The notes below the pieces were generated by a model. It was given only the letters and a program-made list of their open reading frames with translations. It searched no databases and was not told where the DNA came from. The translations under genes and the position numbers were made by a program. Positions 12,468-26,416 of a stretch of 64,000 nucleotides of DNA are shown here, in pieces. Location: positions 4,848,542 through 4,912,541 of the forward strand of contig NW_023998455.1 of the NCBI RefSeq assembly GCF_014805625.2. Reading direction: 5' to 3'. Numbering within the stretch: position 1 is the first letter of the stretch; every line of letters begins with the position of its first letter. Source of the DNA: Glossina fuscipes (lineage: Eukaryota; Arthropoda; Insecta; Diptera; Glossinidae).

Positions 12468-15400
12468 ACCAAGTGGACCACGTGGCCCCATGGCACCAGT
12501 TTGCATTAGACCCTGCTGCATGGAAGCACCGGGTTGCATTTGACCTGGCGGTACTGGACCTCTTTGACCAGGGAAACGTTGCTGGGGACCCATGGGACCC
12601 TGTGGTCCATACGGTTGCTGCTGCTGTTGCTGGGGCGGCTGTTGCTGTTGCATGCCCTGCGGCCCAGGCAAACGGCCGCCTTGCATCATACCACGCTGTT
12701 GTTGGCCCGGTGGGTAACCCTTTGTTTTGGTTGATTTAAAAACCCGAATTAATTTTAAAAATTTTGGTTAAAGCAATTTGGAATTCGTTTTGGTTGTTCT
12801 TTTTTTTTTTTCTTTTTTAATATTTTTGTTGTAATAATGCAATTGATATCGAAAAGTATTTTGATAATTTTTTTTTTTTCTTTTTTTTTAGTAGTACTTT
12901 AGTTATATTTATAGAGTATATTTAGAGAATTTTGAAATTATATGTATACTGAGAGGAACAGAATGAGTTGGAAAAAAGCAGCTTTAAATGTTCTGTTTTG
13001 TTTTGAAGCGGTTTTCTTAAAGAATTTATAAAAAAAAATATGAAAAAAATTAAGATAAATCAAATAAACGAAATATTTTAAGAGGTTAAAAGCTGAATTT
13101 AACAATAATAATAATCCATTAGAATAAAGTTAATTGGTATTTAGGTATTAATAAATAAGTGAAGAAAAAAGAAATAAAAAATAAAAATAATTTAAAAATT
13201 ATGTTACATATAGAATATTTTATTTCGTTTCATTTATTTATTTATTCTTGTTGTTTTTTTTTTTTTTCTTTGCAGTGTATGTATAACTCTTCTTGAGATC
13301 AAGATTTACCTAAATACGTAAAATACAGGGAAAAGAATTTTGTAGCGAATTTTTTTGTTTTTTTTTGTTTTTATTTTTAACCGATTTAGAGCCCTTTTTG
13401 ATAAGATGGACTACGAGTTAATCAATTTTTTCTTCTTTTATGGGATAAAGTCATAAAAATCAACTTTTGAAAATAATTATATAATAATTTCTATAAAAGA
13501 AAAAATTCAGTATAGTAATGTAAAGGAGGAAATCTAAATTACAAAACAAATACTACTCATAAGCTGTCTAACCTATAAAAATATTTTATTAAAATTTTTT
13601 AATGAGGGATAACTAATTCTCTAGGTATGCATATATATGTGTATATATATACACGTATATGCATACATATATATATATATACATATTTATATTTTTAGCA
13701 AGCATAAAAACTTTTAACAGTAAACTGAAGTATTTTTCTATTTAAAAATAAAAAACTAAAAAAAAAATTAAATAATTTTTTTTTTTTTTTTTTTGAATTA
13801 TTTTGAATATTTTGAACTATAAAAAAACGTAATGATTGTGAAAGTTTTGGCTTAGGGTTGTATGAGCGGTGAACTTACGTTGACATTTTGACTCTGTGTC
13901 ACTTGAGTCTGTGAGGGTTTCGAGAAGAGGCCGCCGAGAAGGCCTCCTAATAGACCAGAACTTCCGTCGGCCTGCATTTACAGATGATTTTTAAGGTAAT
14001 TTACGTTTTGGTGTATTTTTTTTTTTTTAATTTTTTTTTTTTTTTTTTGTTATAATTCACAAATATTTGTTTTGCATACAAAAAAAAAAAGGTAGGTTTA
14101 TGACAATGTATGTAAAAGTTGTTGAAAATATAATTTTCATAAAACTAAAATAGACGAGAATTAGAGATTAAATCAAATTTATCTAAAAGATATGAGTTTA
14201 TGAGCTTTTTTTTTAAACATTTTGGTCATGCTTTTTCCAATTTTCAATTAAACTTTTCTCTTTCATTTAATATCGCAAGCAAAGAACTGTTAAGGACATA
14301 AGAGGATTAAGGGGGAAATTTATCTTCGTTCTCACAAAAACCTTTAACAAAAATAATGTACATATGTATAAAAAATAATATTATTTAAGATCGGAGCCTT
14401 TTTTTTTTTTTTTGTACTATTAAAAGTAAATAATCGGTGCTGATTGCTTGTTCTTGCGAAGGCTTAAAGAAACACTTATTTTTTCTTTTTTTTTTTTTTT
14501 GTTTCAATTTCAAGAGCAAAATATTTTTTCAGTGTAAATAATTTTAGAAGATATAGAAGAGAATAAAATAAGGACCGCTTTCACAATATTCAGTTAGGTA
14601 TCAGATTATTTAAGTTCACCTTGCGAATTTTTACCTCTAACGGAAGATTGTTAAAATGGCCGAGAAAAAAAGGAAGAGCATTTCAGATAACTCAATAAAG
14701 TTTAATAAGCCGCCGGGATTCTATACCATTCAAGTAAGCATTCATTCCAATCAATCCATCCATTTTGTTAATTATAAAATTAGTGAATAATCGAAATTAT
14801 TACCGATCTTTAAGTTATAGATATAGAAATTATTTTCTAAGAAATTGCATTAGTCTAAGGCCACTTTTACTAACGAAAATCTCCCTAAGTAGGGAGTCGT
14901 AAATTGAACAAATTTTGACTTGAAATTTCATCATAAACATCATCCTTAGGCCAATAATGGATGAATAGAATATGGGTATTGAAATGCAATTTTAGTTTCC
15001 CATTAATGAGGAACTTTCAATAATAATATAAGAATTTCGGAGGCTTACTTAAGTAAATGAAACTCGAAAGATGCCAAGTAGAGTTAAAATTGTATAAGTT
15101 TGCAAAACGTTTGATCAGAATCGGGAAAGTTTCTTAAATAAATGTTTGAAATAATAAAAGGATGTGTGTTTGTTTGCTTTCCCCAAGATGGGTATAGCCG
15201 AAAGACAGTTGATAACTGAAAAGTCAAATAACAGAGCTCCAGAAAGAATTTGTAAAGTAATAAAGTGCAAGCAAAGTATAGTAAAAAATCTTTGTACAAT
15301 AAAATATTTTGTAAAGAAAATAGTGGAGAATATTTCCCAATGAATGGGCGTTGCGCAGATATAGTGTACTATGAAAGTGTAGACAAAATATTCATTGAGT

Positions 15401-18400
15401 GTAGCAGCATGCCGCTGTAGGGCGTAGGGACAGTGTGTACAAAGTGTATGTTAAATGTGCCGGAACTTGAGAGAGAGTTTAAGTTAAGTAGAAGTGACTC
15501 TGTATATTCTCCTCTGTGTTTGCATGCCCTGTGTGCGTGTGTGTGTCTGTGTGTGAATGTGTGTTTTAATGGCATGGTTTTGAAGAGTTTATCGTCTCGT
15601 TATTTTACATTAACTATTTCTCTGCCCACCTGTTGTCCTTGATGAGTTTGTTGTTGCTGCCCATGCGGTTGCATGCCCGGCTGTTGTTGTTGTTGTTGTT
15701 GTTGCATTTGATTAGGATCATATTGATTTGGATCTTGTTGACCCATCATATGAGGTTGTTGCTGTTGCCCTGGCATACCCATGGGACCGTGCGGTCCTTG
15801 AGGCATTTGTTGACCCATGCCCATCTGATTTGGTCCCCTCCTACCCACAGCACTACGTACAGCATCTATTAAATGAATTGTATTGAGTTATCTCAATTAC
15901 GCTGATAACAATTCAGTTTCCTCACTTGGTATTAATATGGGCGCGCTATCAGCCGATTGGGAATCCCGTGATTTGGTGCGTATAGTTACAGCTCTCGGAT
16001 TGAACGTGCCCAATTTTCCAATATCGATAAGAGCATGATCACCCGTCGGTGAATTAATATCAGTGACTTTTTTCCCATCCGCATATACAGCGTAGCCAGT
16101 TACGGGCCCAGAAGAAGTAGGTCGATTAACTGGTTGCCACGTTACTAATATTGTACCATCCTGAGGACCAGCCTCAAGTTGGATATCCTAAAAAAGTTAA
16201 GGGAACCAATTAACGATAAAATGCAAATCAAAGTCCAGCTTTTCGTTAGTAACGAAAGCCAATTTAAAAGAAGCGAAACGAATATCTAAGTGACTATAAA
16301 AAGCAAAGAAAGAAATCAAAACCTCCGGATTAGGGGACTCCATCGAATATATCCGTTATCGTTACAAAGCGGAAAATACTTCTTTCTCGTTCCTTTTATC
16401 TAAAATATCTTATGTCGAAAGACAAAAAACTTGCGCTGAGCTTTGTAGGCGTCGTAGTTAGGCGTTAAGAAAGTAAACCCTTAAGAATTCATACCTGTGG
16501 AGGATCAGGCAGACCTTTAGCTAAAGTTCGAAAATCTGCATAAGCCCCTGGAGCCTCTTCCTGAGGGCGACCGGGTGTATGATGGCCCCCAGCGGCACGC
16601 AAATGCTTAGCTCGTACTGTAACACGATATTGAGTACTGGGAGCCAAACCCGTAATGGTATGCCGATAAACACCAGGCTTAACAGTGCGCACCTCAACAT
16701 TATTTACACAAACTACATGCTGATGATTAGAATTGGCTGGCAGCCAAGAGATGACAGCCGATGAACACGTTATGTGCGAAGCTCGAACAGCGGATGGACC
16801 CAAATGAGCGGTATCGCGACCGATAATCATAGTGCAGGCAGCATCACGAGACGTTTGACGGTTCTGGGTTATACTACGTACACTAATGCGATGGGGCTGC
16901 AGCGAAAATTTAAAAATCATTAAAACCGATTATGTTAATAATAAAAATTTACTTACTCTGTTGGAATCGACGCCCTCTATAAGAGCTCGTGTGCGTTCAT
17001 TGGCTTTAATAGTAACTTTAAGTACACCATCTACGTATACATGATAACTATCGATAAGATTATAACCGCATGGTTCCGGTGGGGACCAACCAATCAATAC
17101 ACTTTTATTAAGTTGTCTTTCTAACGTTAGGTGTTTAGGAGCTGGCACTAAAAGTGGCATTAAAAGTGAAAAAAATCATATTTCAGTGAAACGATTAAAG
17201 CGAGAAGAAAAATGCGAAAGTCTTCTAAAGGATCTCCAAGCTTAGCAAGAGAAAAAGCGAAGCTATAATTCGGTGGAAGTGAGGTAAAAAATTCAAAAAA
17301 AACGTTTGCTCACATGATATTCAAAATTATAATCCGAAAAATATTTAACAGTTCAAATGATTAAAACACAAAGTTTAGTGGTAATAAATAAATCGAAAAT
17401 ATTTCTCACCATTATCACTGATATCATCTTGATCGTGTTCCAAATCCGTATGCGTTTCACTGAGGCGCGCTAAGTCTTCTTGAGTATGAGTGAGCAAAGG
17501 ATTGTGTGGCGGTAAGGAGGGCAACGAAGTAGAGTCACATTGCATGGAACCATCTTCCGCATCTCGAAGTGTAGAAAGTACAGCTTGATGAAATTCCAAA
17601 AGATCATCCCCTAGAAGTACAAAAAATTTATATAAAATAGAATCTTTGTAAGTACGCGAAAATTCTGTAGACTTTACCTATCAAACGTTGTACAAATGAA
17701 GCAGGTACCAAACCTCGTCTACCATCTAATAATTCGGCATCTAAATAACCACCTTGGGGTTCAGCGCTTGTCCATACGAGCAAGTAATCGCCTGCACATA
17801 ATGAAAGTTCGCCCTCAGCGTCTCTGAGAGTTAGGAAGATAAGCTATATATTGATTCTAAAAACCAATAAAGATCTTACTCTGGTGGATCATAGGGAAAA
17901 CGCGCTATGAAAACACAACAACGCCCTTTCCCCGGTATGTCGAGCATATCCACTTGAGGTTCACTGGCTCCATTTAAAGGATGATTGCGAGCTAAAGAGG
18001 AAAAGCGGGCTCTTTTAAAATCGCCAAAGAAATTTTCTAGCCTTCGCTAAGCTACAGGTTTAGGTTCATGGATTCTAAAATTGCTTATCTCAATAAGACA
18101 CTTACTTTCCAGATCGAGAGCACCTAGAGCCAGACCGCAACGATTATGCAGCATAGAGGCACTGATGCTGTCTGTGAATTCATCTAGACCCCAAGTGCTG
18201 GGAGGTATCGGTGAGCAAGGTGAGCTACGATTACCGTAGCGCGTTAAAGGAATGTCTATTTCGTCCAACATTTTCATTTTATTAGCAGTGCGTAAAGCGG
18301 ACGAAGTAAACGGATATGAAGCAGCAGAGCCTACGTCAATAAATGTGGGCGGTGGTCCATAGGCATTTGGTAGGCCACCGCCCATGCCTCCAACTCCCGC

Positions 18401-19088
18401 GCCTAAACCATACAAAGATGATGTACCTGCCAAGCCGGCCCCCAGACCGGACAGACCAGTCGTAGTGCCCAACATGGTACCAGTGTCTAATACGTTGCCT
18501 AGGGTGGGATGGGTGAGCGAAGAGCCCAGTGGTGGTACACCACTTGCACCAGTGGCCGTACCGCTTAAACCAAGTGCTGAATAACTGCTAGCGCCGGTTG
18601 GTATATTATGCGAGTTCAGCGAGAGTATAGGCATGGTTGTGCTCTGCAAATTGTACAACGGCATTGTGCCACGCTAATCATTAGTAGTAGTGCATCGTAC
18701 ATGTACACAATCAGTGATTGAAAGTGTTATCACCAGAGCAAGAGTTATTTTTATTATTTCACACGAACAGCAAAAATTTGTGTTTTCGAGATTACGAGTT
18801 ATATTTCATTACAATGTCATACACACAACACACATAGAAATTGGAAGAATGCATAATACGTAAGTTTTGTAGGCACACATACATATTATTATTTATATTC
18901 AACGTGTATATGTAGAATATTGAAAGAAGAAGTAGAATTAAGACCACATTTACAGCAAAACAACGAACAAATTGAAATTTCGTCGACAAAAAAATATTTT
19001 TTGTATATTACACCCCAGATAATACCGCAAAGGAGTTGGAAACAGGAACGAAGAACATTGAAAAATACAGAGAGAAAGAGAGAGTTAT

Positions 19089-19131
<43 letters not shown>

Positions 19132-22100
19132 AAGAGAAAAAGAAGAACAAATACACAGCACATACATATAGATATTTCGGAAAAAATGGAAAGAAAAGAA
19201 GAGACGGGAAATTTTCCCATTAAATATTCCATTGATGATCCCGTTATTTAAAAGAAAATTTATTTCTCATGAGGACACATTTAAGCTGTTATTTAAATGA
19301 GACTACGGATCAACGGATCAAGCGCAATGATGAGAGAGCTACTTAGCTTCGAAATGATTTCAATTATGAACGATATATATTTATATATGTATAGATGAGT
19401 GTAATTATTTATTTACATATTTGTCATAAGAAGAAGAACGAAAACCTGTTATTGTAAAAAAATTTTTTAAATTTTTTTCATATTTAATTACATGCAATAC
19501 ATGATACTCTTACAAAACGATTAAAAACAGGCTAACGGATATGAGAAGAATACCCTCGCTTACAAGCTTTCCCCATTGTTCCCAAATTTTTCTAATAGGT
19601 ATATTAAAAATATCTATAACTATTTCAAATGATTTGAGAAAAATTTTCATTAAAAATATTTTAAACATTTCGAGCAATAGGTTTGAAAATGCCTAAGAAA
19701 TGAAGACAAGTAATTAGGTTTTAGCAAATGGAAAATATCAACATTAGCATGGATATGAAGAGAGCTTTTGTTACTCTTTAGAAATCTTAATTAAGAAAAA
19801 ACAAAAAATTTAGTTTGTTTTAGTTTTGTCTATGACTTTGAAGCGAGGTTTAAAGTTACGCGATACTTTCACTTCAAGAACACACATTGACCACCATTCG
19901 TTCTTTGACCTTAAATGCACAAATGAACCAATGACTGTGTGTGGCATGTTTCCAAAGGTAAACTTATTAATGCCGCAAGCGAAAAAACTGTGCAGCCCAA
20001 CTTCGAGATGGAGCATTAAAATTTCCTAATAAAATGCGAATTTCTAAAGCATTCTTCCTAGAAAGGGAAGATTTACCCGTTAAAATTCTCTCTAGAAGAA
20101 GCAAATACTTTAGACTCCATTGCGAAGAAGCTCTTATTGGCAATAAAGTTTAATTCCTACATATTAAAGATTATTCTACAATCTATTAGTAGCAGCAGAT
20201 CTTTCTGTTCTTGTACGTGTACTCTATCATCCTACATGATTCTTAAAATATTGGTACTTTAAGAAAAGCTACGCAGTTCGCAAGAATGCAGAATGGCGGC
20301 GCATCGTTATAAACAGAACGGCTGATTTCGTTTTGAAGTCGAATCTCTTAGCTTCCCTGAAATTGGGGGCACGTCAATAATTTAATCCATATCAGCTGTA
20401 AGTTACTGACAACAGCTCGCTAAAGTGACCGACTTTCTTGCCGGATTAGTTCAATCCGTGTGAATATTCGAGTAGATAAGAGTCAGCATTCGCAGGCTCA
20501 AGTTTCAATGGGTTGGGGCTTACTTAAAAGTGACTGCTTAGTCAGTAAAGTCAATCACTTAAATATAGAAATAGAGGCATACGCCCACCAAGCTGCGACC
20601 ACTCACTATCTATTTCTCTTTTCTCAATTCCACCATCATCTTCTTACATGTATGGTTGACATCTCCTGAGTGAGCGGTCATGTAATACAAATTCAGTTGC
20701 GTGACAATTTCCTTTCTATATTTAATTAATCAAGGTCATGTTCCAAGTGTTATCGATATTAGGCATCAATATTCTACTTGGTTTCCTTTGCGAAATCTAC
20801 ACAGTTGATAGACGCAGACGACAAAGTAGCTAAATTACTTTAGAATTATAGTGTGACTACATATAAATCTACTCTTTAGAGAATCTGCTTCGTTCTCCCG
20901 GATTTTAGAAAAGACACAATGGATACAATAAATCATAATTGATTGAAAGGTAAACCTTTTTCTTTCAACGCATGTTACTCAGCCGAATTATTTGCTTCTA
21001 CTATCGTTAACGATATTAATCTGATAGCGTACTTCATATCGTTAATAGGCAATGATGTAATGACAGCTATGCACAGCGTTGTATTTTCTTTGGAAGACTT
21101 TCTAGGCATGATGACGATGAACACAAGATAAGACTTCTGCAGACTATTCTTCTTTATGAAAGAGAACTCTTCGCTCCTAGACGATTCCTAAAAGGTTTAA
21201 AATAAGCGCAAAAGGGCAAAAAGGATGTGACGATTTCCTCTGACTTCGAAATATTTGTGAATATTAGCAAGTCTATGAACAAGCGCTATATTGTTTAACA
21301 AAAACTTAGATATGGCATGCAGAGAATATGATCTCAGAAATACTAGAAAAAGAGAGTTCGATTTTTATCTTTTTATTTAATTTTTTTCATTGATGGAAAA
21401 GTTTTAAAGACGAGCTTTCAATAATCTTCCATTCAATCTTCGATGCCCATCACCGTTATCTAATGAAAAATATACATTTGCATACTCTATAATATTGGAT
21501 GGGAGTGGCTGATTTTTGATATTGTGATAAAAGAATTTTGTGGAAATTTATATCGTGCAGTTTATGAGCAACGAGCAGAAGACACGGGAAACAAAGGTTT
21601 TTCCAGTTTTGGTTGTATTGACGTACGGTCGCCGCAGGCGAGTTGTTTTAATCGCTTGGACCATTTTCAAACTCTCTTGCAAATCTGTAAGCGATATATT
21701 CATTTTTGCCTGCGGTCGGCAGGCGACCAGATGGACGGACTAGCAGGAAAACATGCTTGCGTGCATTCCGAACGCGAAATTAGAAAAGAATTTACAAACT
21801 TTATGCAGTTTTTCGAAACTTGCTTCTGCGCGTTATGCAGATGTTAAAAGACAACTGAGAAAATTAAATTCGATCGTGAGTGATTTTTTTATGCCGATTA
21901 CCGTTATCTTAAAAAAAAGAAAAGAGTAAAAGAATTAAATTATGATACCCTATACCGTATACGATACCCTATATGTATTTGGCGAGGCTGATATTATTTA
22001 TTTTCCAAATAAAAGGTTTTGCCGCTTAGGCGGATGAGTGTTGTAGCCGTGTCCTTGAAAAAGCTTAAATCGCTGGGATATCTTCATTTTCGCTAATGGG

Positions 22101-25100
22101 AAATTGTTTACCACATATCCTACACAGTTGCGCAGGCAAACAGATGGACAGACGAATAGGCGGACATATTCAGGTGCATTCCAAATTTTGAAACTGGCCA
22201 AGAGAGAGAATTTTTGAAGCTTGTTTCTGCATCTTATAAAAGCATACAACTTTATATGCGTGTGTAGGCGTGGTCAATTTTTTTCCATTTTTGTACAGGT
22301 ATATCATCCAAAGAATACACGTTCAAGTTCTTGTACGTCGGTCTGCCGGAGTACGTTCCGAGTAATTCGCAAAAAACCAATTTTATATTGCTTTTGAAAC
22401 ACAGATGTGTTCTCAGCTTAGGACGTGCTGCTGTAGGCGTACTGTTCGTGCGATTTGACCAGTTTTCAATATCAATCTGCTTGCAAAAACTTCCAATGTT
22501 TCTCCCATTTTTTGCGGCCACGAAAATGGTTACAAATACGGACAGACGGACAGACGGACAGGCTTAAAGCGATTTACAAGTTAATTTTAATTTTGCTCAA
22601 GAATATTTATACTTTGGATGGCTTTGAAACTACCTTTTGGGCGTTTGCAAACGTTTTAGACGAAATGAATGTACCTCTCGTCCTTCCGGTTATGAGCAGA
22701 AAAGAAAACCAAATTGTCAACGCAAAAGCATATTTAATGGCCGGGTCCTTTAAATATGCATATATATATGTATACGTTTTGTTTTCTTTAAAGACTACAA
22801 ATATGCAATTATTAAGTGGAGTAAGCAATAAAAATATGTTAACTTTTAATTTAATTTCTATAAGTGATTAAATTAACGTTAGCGTATTGTTAGTAATCGA
22901 AGATAAAGCTGGCGTGCAACTCACCGATAAGTTGATTTGAGAAATCTATTTTAAAAAATCATAAAAACGCAGGCAAAAAACAATAATCGAGTGAATAAAG
23001 TGTAACGGAAATATCATAAACATGCAAATCGTAATTTACACTCGCACACACGTACATGCAAACGTGCTATAAGGAAATATTATTTTAATACACATTTAAA
23101 GCTTTTTAATTGCTGTTAATAATTATTATTATTATTTTTACGTGCATATATATATATATATATATATATATTCTTTTACTTTCGAATCGATAATTTTCAC
23201 AAACAACAATAATAACGATAAGCGCAATAACAGCGCGAGCAACTAAAAAGTCTAAAAGAAAAGTTCAAAAAGTTCAATAAACAGTCAAAGTGAGAAAAAC
23301 AAAAGCTTACGAGGGCTGCTTGAGTAGCTTGCACTTGCATCACAAAGTGTAAAATTGAAAATTATGATTAAATATTTTAAATAGAATCTCATTAAGGAAA
23401 TCGATACCTAAAGATTATTTACAAAAAAAAAAGGTTGACTTTACTAATTTACAATATTTTCCTAAAAATCTTTAGCTTACGACCAGTGAACAAATATTTG
23501 AAGAAACAACAATTGTCAAATGCTCTCACCTTTCACCAAATTCCTATGCTTATGCCTTCTGCCTGGTATTTCTACCTTCCACTACTCATTCTTTTCATTC
23601 CGCTCTACCTATGACACTACCTGACCTCTCACTTGTATAGGGGGCAACCCCTTGAATGATGGCTCACATATATAAGAAAAAAGGTTACCTAAAATAATGG
23701 ATTTAGTTTGAATACTACACTCAAATACAACGTTGCCTCGTTCAATTATATGCATTTTATATTTAAGATATAAATAATTAAATAAATTAAATGTTCACAC
23801 AACGAACTTCGTGTTTCCATTGAACTTTCCCCACAACGAACAGTCAATCAACTGTTGTGGATCTAGAAGGAGAAGAAAATAGTTAGACATCTAGACAGTG
23901 TTTAATGTAAAACATGTTACGTGGCAATCTGCATAATAATTCAAAGAAATGGAAAAGATTGCTTTAGAAGGTACACAAAAAGCGCAAAGAAAAAAAAAAA
24001 AAAACCCCATCAACTTATTGTTTATCTTCTTGGCTATAGACAATTTCATATGTGACCCGAATCCTTGGCATTGTCTTTTGAATATTTACTACAATTTGTA
24101 AGTGTAACAAACAAGTCGATAAACTGTTATAGCCATCATTTATTATACCTATCAACGCGTAATGATTGTCTGAATCAATTTTAGCTTATCTATCGGTTTA
24201 TCCATATATTTTTTGTTCAACCTGTAGATAAGAATGTGTTTCTACAACGACATATTAGAACAAATTCTGTCTAAAATTTCTGGAATAGAAATATATTTAC
24301 CAATGCTTCTCATATTACGCTCTATTTGAAGCAAAAAATTCTTTTGGTGAAAAAAATTGTCCCACTTTTCACATTACGGGGCCCAATGAATGCGATGCAA
24401 CTATTTTTGGAGTCTCCTCTTACTGCACGTTTCTAGACAAAGCCAATCTTTATGCGGGAACAAAAAAATTTTATCGGCGGAATAGCGTTTATCAGATCCA
24501 TCCAACCAAATCTTTACATGGCACAAAGCACAAGAAAATGGCTCCTAAATGGTAATTTGACATATAAACATACCGTGCGAAATTAAGACGGGATGGGCTC
24601 ACTTTTCGAAACTTTACTTTAACCTGTTGGACCATGTAAATTTGTCTTTTGGATGCCAGCACCGCGTCTAAGCATTCTCAAAAAATGTAGATTTTTATAT
24701 GCCCACGTGGTCTAATTGTTAATCATTTGTGATGAAAATTTGTGCATTGCAGTAATTTGATATAAAAATTTAGCGGTCCAAATTTGAACGACATTGGCCT
24801 ATTTCCTGGACCCCACTCCATAAAAGATTTTTCAGAAAAAGATTTAATTTTCAATATTTTACAACGAAAATTGGTCCATACTACCCAGCTTAGTATAATA
24901 GATTAATGGCAAGCAATTTGACTTGCATAGATCCATTTTGTAGACCGCAACAAATATAAGGGTTACCAAAGAGATGCAAGACCTTATATGGAGAGACGGT
25001 CTACTTTCTAATGTTTTACAACAGAGACTGAAAAAAATAAAATTTTTTGTCATGTGATGTTTTGGGCATTCTCCAATAGGCGAGTTTTCATAATAAGTAG

Positions 25101-26385
25101 AAACCGATGAATAAAAAAATCCCTCGGAAATCCGCAAACTTCAATGAATTGCGAAGCGAATTATATAGAATCTCAGAAATAAGTAAATAATAAATTTAAA
25201 AAAAGAAAGCAATGCTGCATTGTTTGTTTATTCTTATGGAAATTTCCCGGATGACTAAAATTGGGAATAAGCCATAAGTGTGAGCGATCAACCTTCACCA
25301 CTTCGCATAGCTGCAAAAGTGAGTCAACTCTTAGTGATTGCAATCTCTAGTGATCGCATTATAGGAAATTTGTTTGCATTCATTTTCGACAAAGCTACCG
25401 AGCAGTCGATCCCGCGCTTTTCAACACCTCTCTCATATTACAAAGCAAATTTTGTTTTTCTTTTTAATAATTATTTTTATTACGATATTATTTATCATAA
25501 AGGTTTTATCAGTGGAAAATTCTGAAAATCAATGTAATTTCACCAATTCTCACATATTTTCGAAGAGGACGACAGGTATAGATGGAGATTATGATAATAT
25601 TGCTGCAATAAACGGTGGTTGATAAACATTTTAATGCGATCCACTAAGCAACAAAATTTATATTTTTATGATGTTTTTTTTTTTAAACGTTCAACTTGAA
25701 ACCTAATCAAATGACGTGTTTTATTAATAGCTTTCCTTATGAACCCTTAATAAATTAAATTGCAAAGTAGATTAGAAAACATCCGGAATAAGAGTGTAAA
25801 GTAGTCAAGATAATTTCTAATCTACCGGATTTTCTAAATCGCTGAGCACATGTTAATTGACCGATACAAGACAGGTAGGTGTTCGAGTCTGCCACATAAC
25901 CAAGGTCTTTACATCGATGCATTGATTGTTCGGTCTTTTTATTTCTGAGGATTTAGAAGAGGAATAGTTTGGCTTAGCGCTTGTTTGTAAGATCCTTAAC
26001 AATGCCGCTGCAAGAGATAACTGTGATTAGCATAAGACATAAGCCATCGCTGCAAGCCAGACTGCCCTTAATCATTCATTACTTGTCACGCTTATCTACT
26101 GATTTCAGCAAAATTATTCAATAACCAAGAATAAAGTCAGAAATAAGAAACTAGAACGATAACAACAATAATAATCGCAAAGTTGTAAATGGATTTAAAA
26201 ATTAAAATTTCCTAATCCATCGAATTCGAACAAAAACATCTAAGTAGCAATGAAATTATATCATACATATATGTGTTGCTTATATATATATTTTTATATG
26301 ATGGAAAAAGTCATCGCAATGTATGCGCATGTGTGCATTGATTCATAATTTATAATATGTATGTGTTAAGCGTATGCGTGATTAA

Positions 26386-26416
<31 letters not shown>

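Noticed and set aside
12278..12739. Plus-strand open frame opposite Rbp exon 15
   Set aside because: Antisense shadow of the poly-Gln/Pro coding exon; the minus strand has the SH3 homology and splice sites.
18384..18584. Plus-strand Pro-rich frame
   Set aside because: Antisense shadow of Rbp exon 6.
19036..19251. Glu/Arg-rich open frame
   Set aside because: Translation of the AG microsatellite.
25850..25915. Second tRNA-like sequence (GGTGTTCGAGTCTGCC B-box-like)
   Set aside because: Only the T-arm resembles a tRNA; no A box or acceptor pairing could be found.
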